Made by a program: the position numbers and the translations under genes. A stretch of DNA of 64,000 bases, from the NCBI RefSeq assembly GCF_039548895.1, contig NZ_JBCLVG010000001.1. One strand, 5' to 3'. The stretch is from Orlajensenia stereocauli. Lineage in GTDB: Bacteria > Actinomycetota > Actinomycetes > Actinomycetales > Microbacteriaceae. A model generated the notes under the pieces. It was given only the letters and a program-made list of their open reading frames with translations. It did not search any database and had not been told where the DNA came from. Below, piece after piece: positions 17,040-23,491 of the stretch; the stretch's first letter is position 1, and each line of letters starts with the position of its first letter.

Positions 17040-18032
17040 TCAGGACTCGTCGAACGCGTCGTCGACGGTCGGGGCGTCGGCGATCATGGCGTCGCCGCTG
17101 CCCCAGATGACGTCAGCGTCGACGTTCCACGTCTCGTCGGTCTGCGACGTCAGCTCGTCGTTGAACGAGTTCGTGGCCGACCAGCTCGCCGTGTCCGAGT
17201 TGTACGAGTCTTCGACGTCGAGGTGCGTCGAGGCGTCCGTCCAGGAGGACTCGTCGGTCGTCTCGTTGTACGAGTCGGTGATCGTCACGATCTGCGTCTC
17301 GTTGCCGATGTTCACGTCGCCCCCGCCCGAGATCGTCGTCGAGTGGTCGACGCTCTGGCTGAGGTCGACGTCGTTCCCCGCCGCGACGGATCCGTCGCCT
17401 GACGCGACGACGGCGAAGCCGCCGCCCGCGCTGTAGTCGCCCTCACCGTCGATGCTCGCGTTGTACGACTGGTCGACGATCGTGTTCTGGTTGTTCACCC
17501 AGGTATCGCCGCCGCCTCCTCCTCCGCCGAGGCCGAGGCTGCCGATGCCCGTGTTGTAGTCGCGGGTGCCGACCTCCACCGAGTGGTCGTCGATGGAATC
17601 GTCGAGGTAGGAGTTGTGCGAGCCGGTGACAGCGCTCGTCGACCCGTCGTTGTACGAGCCGTTGAGTGAGTTGTCGCTGTTGTCCTCGACCGAGTTGTCG
17701 CTGTTGTCGGTCACGGAGTTGTCGCTGTTGTCCTCGACCGAGTTGTCGCTGTTGTCGGCCAGGGAGTTGTCGCTGTTGTCTTCCACTGAGTTGTCGGACC
17801 AGTCGTTGAATGAACCGCTGGCCTCGCTCGTGGTGTCGTGAGAATCGGTGTTGCCGACGTTGTCCAGGCCGACCGTGAAGTTGTCGCTGTCGTTCGTCGA
17901 CGAGTCGGTGTTACCGACCTGGTCCAGGTTGACGCCGAGGTTGGTGGTCGTGTTGGTCGTGGTCATGTTGTTGGAGTCACGGACCCGCGAGTTGAACGAG
18001 TCGTCGAGATTGGTCTCGGTGTAGTCGGGCAT
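17040..18032 (-). CDS. Asn/Asp/Ser-rich octapeptide-repeat protein B
   Basis: 330 residues, no cysteine, no signal peptide or membrane segment, very acidic. Layout: an N-terminal segment with DSFNSRVRDSNN; two VGNTDS repeats; an array of eight-residue repeats DNSDNSVE/LA/VT (about 80-125); VGTRDYNTGIG; a Gly run; then the module shared with the IniB-domain protein (about 180-265: NNQNTIVDQSYNAS, VVASGDGSVAAGNDVDL, GDVNIGNETQIVTITDSYNE). D/G/Q-S-Y/F-N recurs throughout. It is a tandem paralogue of the next gene upstream (18113-19099). The pattern suggests a beta-solenoid or filament; this is inference, and I recognise no named family. Confidence 0.7.
   Translation of the reverse strand: MPDYTETNLDDSFNSRVRDSNNMTTTNTTTNLGVNLDQVGNTDSSTNDSDNFTVGLDNVGNTDSHDTTSEASGSFNDWSDNSVEDNSDNSLADNSDNSVEDNSDNSVTDNSDNSVEDNSDNSLNGSYNDGSTSAVTGSHNSYLDDSIDDHSVEVGTRDYNTGIGSLGLGGGGGGGDTWVNNQNTIVDQSYNASIDGEGDYSAGGGFAVVASGDGSVAAGNDVDLSQSVDHSTTISGGGDVNIGNETQIVTITDSYNETTDESSWTDASTHLDVEDSYNSDTASWSATNSFNDELTSQTDETWNVDADVIWGSGDAMIADAPTVDDAFDES
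17668..17797 (-). repeat. 24-bp tandem repeats in repeat protein B
   Basis: Units start at 17668, 17692, 17716, 17740, 17764 and 17788 on the plus strand, each beginning GAGTTGTCGCTGTTGTC followed by a variable hexamer. They encode the octapeptide DNSDNS plus two variable residues. The last unit is partial. Confidence 0.85.
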
Positions 18033-18066
18033 GATTGCTCGCTTTCTTCAGATTGAGTGGATGGGG

Positions 18067-18108
18067 CACCCGGCCGACACGAGCTGCTCGCGTCGCGCCG
18101 GCCGGGTG
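18067..18108 (-). promoter_or_regulatory. Strong hairpin between the two repeat-protein genes
   Basis: CACCCGGCCG (18067-18076) and CGGCCGGGTG (18099-18108) form a perfect 10-base stem with a 22-base loop in the 80-base gap. No T-run follows. It could be a partial terminator, a stability element, or a stoichiometry control between the paralogues. Confidence 0.5.
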
Positions 18109-18112
18109 GGTG

Positions 18113-19099
18113 TCAGCCGGCGAAGGCGTCGCCGATGGCCGCGTCGCCGCTGTCGACGATCGCATTCACGTCGACCGAGACCTCGGTGGACTGGAAGAGG
18201 TCGTCGGTCTCGTTGAACGAGTCGTCCGCCGAGTAGGTCTCGGTCCACGAGTTGTAGGAGTCGGCCACTGAGGTGTGCGTCGAGCTGTCCTCCCAGCTGG
18301 AGGAGTCTTCGTAGGTGTTGTAGGAGCCGTCCACCGTGGTGATCGTCGTGTCGTTGTTCAGGTTCACGTCGCCCTCGGCCGACGAGATGTTCGTCGAGTA
18401 GTCGACGTTGGTCGCCACGTTCACGTCGTTGCCCGCTGCGATCGAGTCGTCGCCCGACGCGACGACAGCGCTGCTGCCGCTCCAGCCGCCGTCTCCGCCC
18501 GCGGCGTTGTAGGACTGATCGATGATCGTGTTCTGGTTGTTGATCATCGTGTCTCCGTCGCCGCCGGAACCGCCGGAACCGCCGGAACCGCCGGCGAGCG
18601 ACACGTCGCCGATGCCCGTGTTGTAGGAGCGCATTCCGACGGTGGTCGAGTGGTCATCGGTCGACGAGTCGGTCCAGGTGTTGTACGAGTCGCTCACCGT
18701 GTCCGTCGACCAATCGTTGTACGAGTCGTTCGTCGAGTTGTCGGAGTTGTCCGTCTCCGAGTTGTCGGAGTTGTCGGTCGTCGAGTTGTCGGAGTTGTCG
18801 GTCGTCGAGTTGTCGGAGTTGTCCGTTTCCGAATTGTCGGAATTGTCCGTCATCGAGTTGTCCGAGTGATCGTTCCAGGAGTCAGAGATGTCCGTCGTCG
18901 TGTCGTTCGAGTCCTCGTTGAAGGAGTCCGCGACATCAACGACGACGTTGTCGCTGTTGTTGGTGGAGTCGTCCGTGTTGAACGAGTTGTCGGCCGCCAG
19001 GCCGAGGCTGGTCGTGGTGGTCGTGGTCTCGGTGTTGCCCGATCCCCACACGCCGCTGTTGAACGACTTGTCGAAGTCGTCGATCTCGATGTTGTCCAT
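18113..19099 (-). CDS. Asn/Asp/Ser-rich octapeptide-repeat protein A
   Basis: 328 residues, paralogous to the downstream protein with the same layout: start MDNIEIDDFDKSFNSGVWGS, Thr run, octapeptide array DNSDNSMT/ET/TT (about 80-125), VGMRSYNTGIG, a GGSGGSGGSGG linker, then the shared module (about 187-268: NNQNTIIDQSYNAA, VVASGDDSIAAGNDVNV, GDVNLNNDTTITT). No signal peptide, cysteine or membrane helix. It is the first gene of the minus-strand operon that ends with the two dynamins, so it is probably induced with them. Function unknown; a repetitive structural or secreted protein is the most I can infer. Confidence 0.7.
   Translation of the reverse strand: MDNIEIDDFDKSFNSGVWGSGNTETTTTTTSLGLAADNSFNTDDSTNNSDNVVVDVADSFNEDSNDTTTDISDSWNDHSDNSMTDNSDNSETDNSDNSTTDNSDNSTTDNSDNSETDNSDNSTNDSYNDWSTDTVSDSYNTWTDSSTDDHSTTVGMRSYNTGIGDVSLAGGSGGSGGSGGDGDTMINNQNTIIDQSYNAAGGDGGWSGSSAVVASGDDSIAAGNDVNVATNVDYSTNISSAEGDVNLNNDTTITTVDGSYNTYEDSSSWEDSSTHTSVADSYNSWTETYSADDSFNETDDLFQSTEVSVDVNAIVDSGDAAIGDAFAG
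18566..18592 (-). repeat. 9-bp repeats encoding Gly-Gly-Ser linker
   Basis: Three tandem copies of CCGGAACCG-type nonamers on the plus strand encode GGSGGSGGS in repeat protein A, between the octapeptide half and the shared module. The downstream paralogue has a plain Gly run at this place. Confidence 0.75.
18735..18871 (-). repeat. 24-bp tandem repeats in repeat protein A
   Basis: Units start at 18735, 18759, 18783, 18807, 18831 and 18855. The core is GAGTTGTCGGAGTTGTC with a variable hexamer, again encoding DNSDNS plus two residues. The unit at 18831 has drifted to GAATTGTCGGAATTGTC and the last is divergent. Confidence 0.85.
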
Positions 19100-19522
19100 G
19101 AGCCTTATCCGATCCCGGGACTGTCCCGTAGGTGATGTGGCTTCACGCTAGGAGCAGCAAGGCGTGGGGGGAATCGGGGAGGAGTCCGCGAATCCCCACC
19201 ACGCAGTAGGGGTTATACCGGTACCGCAGGGTAGGGCAGGCGCGCAAACCCCTGCAGAAATACTTCGATACTTCCAGATGCCCATCCGATATCACGGTCG
19301 AGAGGACTATCCTGCAGCGCAGGTTCGATGCGGAGGATGGGGCCGACCACAGCCGGTTACCGACGCGACCTTGCATTGACCGCAAATGCACCATGAATGC
19401 CGTCAGAGGCCTCTGATGAGCCCGTATAACTCCGTCGTAGCCGGTGCGCTTACTGCATGAGAACCGCGGAGATCCGCGGGATTCTGCCCCTTCAGTCATG
19501 GTGGAAAGGGTCGAGACGACTC
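19100..19522. other. Promoter region and right end of island
   Basis: 423 bases without a gene. A minus-strand TAGCGT (19145-19150) is a -10 candidate for the repeat/dynamin operon. The operator-like site at 19205-19219 is about 74 bases upstream of the inferred start, the same distance as site 1 before the IniB gene. From about 19230 to the attachment repeat I see nothing coding. Confidence 0.45.
19205..19219 (+). promoter_or_regulatory. Operator-like site before repeat-protein/dynamin operon
   Basis: AGTAGGGGTTATACC; shares AGTAGGGG and a final ACC with the minus strand of 11962-11976. Candidate binding site of the island's LuxR regulator. Confidence 0.4.
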
Positions 19523-19556
19523 ACCGTTGTTCTGGGTTCGAGTCCAAGTACCCCAG
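19523..19556 (+). repeat. Right attachment-site repeat (tRNA-Gln 3' end copy)
   Basis: Matches 5574-5607 at 32 of 34 positions, ending in the acceptor-end sequence GTACCCCAG. It has no 5' half of a tRNA, and one T-stem pair is broken, so it is not a functional tRNA gene. Confidence 0.65.
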
Positions 19557-19562
19557 ATTGAA

Positions 19563-19587
19563 ACCCCCGGTCATCCCGGGGGTTTTT
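19563..19587 (+). terminator. Terminator after tRNA-Gln 3' end copy
   Basis: ACCCCCGG and CCGGGGGT form an 8-base G/C stem with loop TCATC, followed by TTTT. It begins seven bases after the tRNA end copy, as a normal tRNA terminator would. Confidence 0.85.
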
Positions 19588-19644
19588 CATTTCAGGCGTC
19601 CGTAGATCGCTCTATTGTGCAGTGCATATTCCCGAGGCATCGGC

Positions 19645-19863
19645 TCAGGAAGAGGGCGGTGCGTCGATGACCCCGATGCCCACGGCCTCATGATCGGGCT
19701 CGGAGTCATCAGATACTGCGGCGCGCGGTTCCTCGCCGGGTTCGCTCTCCGTGCTCGGCTCGTCGAGTGTCTCGTCAGACGGCATCGCAGAGTCTGGCGC
19801 TTGCTCCGCTGACTCACCCACCTGAGACGTGTCATCACTCTCGGGATCCCTGGTCTCTGACAT
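19645..19863 (-). CDS. Small acidic hypothetical protein
   Basis: 72 residues, rich in Glu, Asp, Ser and Pro (MSETRDPESDDTSQVGESAE start), probably disordered. A strong ribosome site (GAGGAGGAG, 4 bases before the ATG) supports it as a real gene despite its low complexity. No family recognised. It lies just outside the right repeat of the island, on the minus strand. Confidence 0.5.
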   Translation of the reverse strand: MSETRDPESDDTSQVGESAEQAPDSAMPSDETLDEPSTESEPGEEPRAAVSDDSEPDHEAVGIGVIDAPPSS

Positions 19864-19988
19864 CTTCTCCTCCTCACCGTGAACGTCGATGCGTCCACCT
19901 TGCGTCAGATGCTTCGAGATTGACCAGTGGCTTGACGACGCGCGATGAGACTAGTAGCTCGCACCTGCGCAGGAGGAAAGACGAAAGA

Positions 19989-20014
19989 CCCTCGGATCCA
20001 CATGGGTCCGAGGG
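19989..20014 (-). terminator. Terminator of MFS/PadR operon
   Basis: CCCTCGGA (19989-19996) pairs with TCCGAGGG (20007-20014). On the minus strand the stem is followed by TCTTTCGTCTTTCC. It lies 45 bases after the MFS stop codon. Confidence 0.7.
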
Positions 20015-20058
20015 CCTTTCAGCAGCGACGATCGGCGAGCGAGGCTCGCGAGATGCGG

Positions 20059-21579
20059 CTATTCCGCGATTGACGCCGGAGCGGTCTCGGTCGCCGGGAC
20101 GGAACCCGTGCGTGGCTTGCTCCAGTCGATGGTCTGCTTCGGCTTGGCGAAGAACAGCACAACGAGTGCGCCGATTCCGAACGCGATGACGGGCAACCAG
20201 AGCGACTGGGCCATGGCATCCGTGAATGGCCCGGCCACAGCGGCGGGAAGCGCCTCGCCTCCACCACTCGACTGTTCCGCGGCTCCGGTGTCGAAGCCGG
20301 GGAGGTTCGCTGCGAGCCGTGCGTTCAGCAGGGCCGCGATGGCGGCGGAGCCGAAGACCGAGCCGACCTGGCGGGTCATGTTGTAGACACCGGACCCGGC
20401 CCCGGCCTGGCGGGGCGGGAGGTTGCGCGTCGCGGTCGAGGCAAGAGGTGCCCAGATGCCCGACATTCCCAGGCCGAGGAAGGCGGCCGGAATCAACAGG
20501 ATCCACAGCTCGATGTCGGGAGTGATGATGATGGCGTACCACGCGAGTGCAAGCGCGACGATCGTGAAGCCGCTGAACGCGATCCACTTGGGGTCGACCC
20601 TGTCGGTGAGTCGGCCGACGAACGGGGCCATGACCCCGGAGACGACGGCCATCGGAATGAGCATCAGCGCAGCCTGAGTCGGCTCGAGGCCACGAGCGAC
20701 CTGGTAGTAGAAGGCCAGCGGCAGCGGCATGGCCACGATCGCCAGTCCGACCACGGTGATCGCGGCGTTCGAGAGGGCGAAGTTCCGGTCCTTGAACAGG
20801 TCGAGCGGCAGCAGCGGCTCGTTCTTGTTGAAGCGCTGCCAGATGATGAAGGCGGCCAGGAACGCGATTCCGACGATGATCAGGCCCCACACGGTGATCG
20901 GCCCGACGATGGTTCCCCAGTCGTAGGTCTCGCCCTCCTGGATCCCGAAGATCACGAGGAACATGCCGATGGCGCTCAGAGCGACGCCGAGCCAGTCGAA
21001 CTTGTGCGCGTGGGTGGTGAGGTTCGGAACCAGGCGCCAGGCCAGCACGAACGCGACGATGCCGACGGGCACGTTCACGAAGAAGATCCACTCCCAGCCG
21101 AGGGAGTCGACGAGCACGCCGCCGAGGATCGGGCCGACCAGAGTCGCGATGCCGGCGACGGCACCCCAGAGCCCCATCGCTGCGCCGCGCTTGTCGGGCG
21201 CGAAGATGCGGGTGATGACCGCCATGGTCTGCGGCGTCATGAGTGCTGCGCCCAGGCCCTGCACGACGCGCGCCAGGATGAGCATCTCGATCGTGTCGGA
21301 CAGGCCGCACCACAACGACGCGAGAGTGAAGATGACGAGGCCCGTGAGGTACATGCGTTTCGGGCCGAAGCGGTCGCCGAGGCGACCGGTGATCAACAGC
21401 GGCACGGCGTAGGCCAGCAGGTAGGCGCTGGTCACCCACAGCACAGCGGTGATGTCCGTGTGCAGCTCGCGCAGGATGGTCGGGTTGGCTATCGACACGA
21501 TGGTCGAGTCGACCAGGATCATGAAGAAGCCGATGACGAGCGCCCAGAGGGCCGGCCACGGCTTGGTGATGTTCTCCAT
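20059..21579 (-). CDS. MFS drug:proton antiporter, DHA2 (EmrB/QacA) family
   Basis: 506 residues with about 14 transmembrane helices, an inner-membrane exporter driven by protons. Marks include LVDSTIVSIANPTI in helix 1 (motif D1 of the DHA2 family), LGDRFGPKRMYLTGL (motif A), and the motif C region GAVAGIATLVGPILGGVLVDSLGWEWIFFVN. It overlaps its PadR-type regulator gene by one base and is read after it, the usual repressor-pump pair. The substrate is unknown; hydrophobic drugs or antibiotics are typical. Confidence 0.9.
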   Translation of the reverse strand: MENITKPWPALWALVIGFFMILVDSTIVSIANPTILRELHTDITAVLWVTSAYLLAYAVPLLITGRLGDRFGPKRMYLTGLVIFTLASLWCGLSDTIEMLILARVVQGLGAALMTPQTMAVITRIFAPDKRGAAMGLWGAVAGIATLVGPILGGVLVDSLGWEWIFFVNVPVGIVAFVLAWRLVPNLTTHAHKFDWLGVALSAIGMFLVIFGIQEGETYDWGTIVGPITVWGLIIVGIAFLAAFIIWQRFNKNEPLLPLDLFKDRNFALSNAAITVVGLAIVAMPLPLAFYYQVARGLEPTQAALMLIPMAVVSGVMAPFVGRLTDRVDPKWIAFSGFTIVALALAWYAIIITPDIELWILLIPAAFLGLGMSGIWAPLASTATRNLPPRQAGAGSGVYNMTRQVGSVFGSAAIAALLNARLAANLPGFDTGAAEQSSGGGEALPAAVAGPFTDAMAQSLWLPVIAFGIGALVVLFFAKPKQTIDWSKPRTGSVPATETAPASIAE

Positions 21580-22172
21580 CAGTGGTTCTTTTCTATGAGA
21601 TGTTCGGGGATGGCGTCGGTCCAGGAGACCTCGCCGTTCGCGATGCGTTCGATGGTCGCGTCCAGCCAGTCCAGCTCGGCGCGAAGCATGGTGGATTGGT
21701 AGTGGGCGTCCAACCAGTACCGCTCGGGGATCTGCTTGGACTCGATGGCTTCCTTGGCGAGGCCCAGGGCCTTCAGGTCGTCATTGAGGCTGGTGCTGCG
21801 GGACCGCAGGAGGGCGAGCACCTCGTCGACCGGCAGGTTGTGGGCCTGGGCGACGGCGTGCCGGAACTCGGGATACTCCTCGGCCGGTGTCGCGAGCATC
21901 GTGGCGACGCGGTCGTCGAGAGCTCGACGTCCGGCATCCGTGATGGCGTAGCTCGTGCGCTCGGGCCGATTGCCCTCGCGATCCACCCCGACCGCATCGA
22001 CGAGTCCCTCGCGGGCGAGCCGATCGACGGAGTGGTAGAGCGAGCCCGGCCGCACCTTGACGTTCCGGTCCTCTCGGCGGTGCACGAGGGTCTGGTACAT
22101 CTCGTAGGGATGCATGGGTCGCTCGGCCAGCAGCGCGAGCGCCGCAATGCCCAGGGGAGTGAGCTCAGCCAT
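21579..22172 (-). CDS. PadR family transcriptional regulator
   Basis: 197 residues. The N-terminal winged helix carries the PadR signature (LALLAERPMHPYEMYQTL, then VRPGSLYHSVDRLAREGLVDA); the C-terminal half is helical as in the AphA/VirR-type extension (PF10400). These repressors respond to the pump's substrates. A perfect 16-base palindrome lies 20 bases upstream of the start, the likely autoregulatory operator, and the efflux gene follows directly. Confidence 0.92.
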   Translation of the reverse strand: MAELTPLGIAALALLAERPMHPYEMYQTLVHRREDRNVKVRPGSLYHSVDRLAREGLVDAVGVDREGNRPERTSYAITDAGRRALDDRVATMLATPAEEYPEFRHAVAQAHNLPVDEVLALLRSRSTSLNDDLKALGLAKEAIESKQIPERYWLDAHYQSTMLRAELDWLDATIERIANGEVSWTDAIPEHLIEKNH

Positions 22173-22192
22173 GATGAATCTTCCGTGTCGAT

Positions 22193-22208
22193 TATTCCAG
22201 CTGGAATA
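22193..22208. promoter_or_regulatory. PadR operator palindrome
   Basis: TATTCCAGCTGGAATA is a perfect 16-base palindrome in the promoter of the PadR-MFS operon. AT-rich ends with a short dyad are typical of PadR operators. Confidence 0.7.
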
Positions 22209-22256
22209 TTACGCTCGGATGATTCGGAAAGTCAATCCGGGTGATGGCCCGGGCGA

Positions 22257-23057
22257 TCAGTCGCCCTCGACGCTGGCGAACTCCGACTTCCACAGCCTGA
22301 AGCCGTCCTCGCTGCGTCCGCGGCGCCAGTAGCCCGAGATCGAGAGCTGGTCGCGCTGCAGCCCGCGTTCGGCGCGCAGGTAGGGGCGCACGCCGCGCAT
22401 GACCTCCTCGGCCTCGCCGTGCACGAAGGCATGCACCCGACCGTCTCGCCAGTCGACAGTGCGGACGGCATCCGTCAGCAGTCCGTCTCCGGTTCCACCG
22501 TTGCGATGCACGAAGGTGATCGAGCCTCCGACGGGCGCAGCCAGCTGCGGCTCGTGCTCGGCGGACTCGACCAGCATGATGACGTGCACGACGGCGTCGG
22601 GAGGCAGCACCTCGAGCGCCGCTGTCACGGCGGGCAGCGCCGACTCGTCACCGACGAGCAGGTGCCAGTCGGCTGCGGGGTCGGGCCTGTAGGCGCCGCC
22701 CGGACCGTTGGCCAACAGCAGGTCGCCGACCTCCGCAGCTGCCGCCCACGGCCCGGCTGTTCCCTCGTCGCCGTGCACGACGAAGTCGATGTCGAGGGTT
22801 CCGGATGCGACATCGGGATGCAGTGCCGTGTAGGTGCGCACGACGGGCAGGTCTTCAGGCGCCATCGTTCCGCGGAGCGCGCGCACGTCGATCTGGTCGG
22901 GGTACTCGACGCCGGGCTTCGGAAAGACGAGCTTCACGTAGCGGTCGGTGAAGATGCTCTCGGCGAAGCCCGAGAGGTCGTCGGTGTGCAGGCTGATGCG
23001 GCGGAGCGCCGGGGTGATCCACGATGTGGCTGTCACGGTGAAACGGGTGGTCGGCAT
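22257..23057 (-). CDS. Siderophore-interacting protein (FAD-binding ferric-siderophore reductase)
   Basis: 266 residues of the ViuB/SIP family, which reduces ferric siderophores in the cytosol with NAD(P)H to release iron. The FAD domain shows VVRTYTALHP (R-x-Y-T, about 73-79) and HGDEGTAGPWAAAAEVGDLL; the C-terminal SIP domain has LVGDESALPAVTAALEVLP and YWRRGRSEDGF. It stands alone, with 434 non-coding bases upstream that contain two palindromes, which suggests regulated expression. Confidence 0.9.
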   Translation of the reverse strand: MPTTRFTVTATSWITPALRRISLHTDDLSGFAESIFTDRYVKLVFPKPGVEYPDQIDVRALRGTMAPEDLPVVRTYTALHPDVASGTLDIDFVVHGDEGTAGPWAAAAEVGDLLLANGPGGAYRPDPAADWHLLVGDESALPAVTAALEVLPPDAVVHVIMLVESAEHEPQLAAPVGGSITFVHRNGGTGDGLLTDAVRTVDWRDGRVHAFVHGEAEEVMRGVRPYLRAERGLQRDQLSISGYWRRGRSEDGFRLWKSEFASVEGD

Positions 23058-23491
23058 GCGCGACTCTCTTGTCCTGGGGCGATGGTGCGTGCAGCGCGGC
23101 GTGGGAGTCGGCCGTCGCGGAACACCTCACCATCATCTCCGGAGAGGGTCGATGTGCCGGCATCCGACTCGGAGGCGGCGCGGTCCGTGGTCGGGAGAGT
23201 TCGGGTCGCCCCCGACCAACGGATCCGAACACCGCCGTGATGCAGCTGCGCGCTCTCGAGTCCATAGTCCAGGAGAAACCGAGCGGGTGACCCCGCCCGT
23301 GCAGCATGCCACCACCCACGGTGCCAAGCCGCTCGAGCTCCAGCCTGAGGACTGATGATCGCTCTGACTGGAGCGACGATGCTCACGAGCCTCGAGCGGT
23401 GAGTTCACCGTTCGGGTGCGGCCCGTAGCACTCACGTTACGTGTCCTCATAAATGAGGACAACCGATCGCCGACCCCATTTCGGGGGCAGT
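23058..23491. other. Long non-coding stretch with two adjoining palindromes
   Basis: 434 bases between the siderophore gene and glsA. No frame has convincing coding character. Near its right end CACGTTACGTG (23433-23443) overlaps a 20-base inverted repeat at 23442-23461. Confidence 0.5.
23442..23461. promoter_or_regulatory. 20-base perfect inverted repeat, operator-like
   Basis: TGTCCTCATAAATGAGGACA: 9-base arms around AA. It abuts the 11-base palindrome CACGTTACGTG. It resembles a dimeric repressor operator rather than a terminator (short, AT centre, no T-run). No regulator gene adjoins it. It could control the siderophore gene 385 bases away. Confidence 0.5.

Larger units (their letters stand above)
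5574..19556. mobile_element. Putative genomic island in tRNA-Gln with ini-like dynamin/IniB/Hsp70 genes
   Basis: Bounded by a 34-base direct repeat of the tRNA-Gln 3' end (5574-5607 and 19523-19556, 32 of 34 identical). A tRNA-type terminator follows the right copy, as if that were the original chromosome junction. Inside are about ten genes with accessory character (sortase, Hsp70 variant, LuxR regulator, IniB, dynamins, repeat proteins) between housekeeping gltX and the chromosome to the right. I find no integrase, relaxase or transposase, so the element appears to have lost or never encoded its own mobility. The alternative is a duplicated, decayed tRNA gene. Confidence 0.65.

Noticed and set aside
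17600..18900. Possible CRISPR array from the regular 24-bp repeats
   Set aside because: There are no spacers; the repeats are contiguous, in frame and encode an octapeptide array. No cas genes are present.
19143..19499. 118-codon minus-strand ORF over the island's right promoter region
   Set aside because: No ribosome site, no recognisable pattern, odd composition, and it covers the likely promoter of the repeat-protein operon.
19523..19556. A second functional tRNA-Gln gene
   Set aside because: Only the 3' third is present and a T-stem pair is broken.
23033..23386. 117-codon minus-strand ORF upstream of the siderophore-interacting protein gene
   Set aside because: Low-complexity Arg/Ala-rich reading typical of shadow frames in G+C-rich DNA, with no homologous motif or ribosome site.
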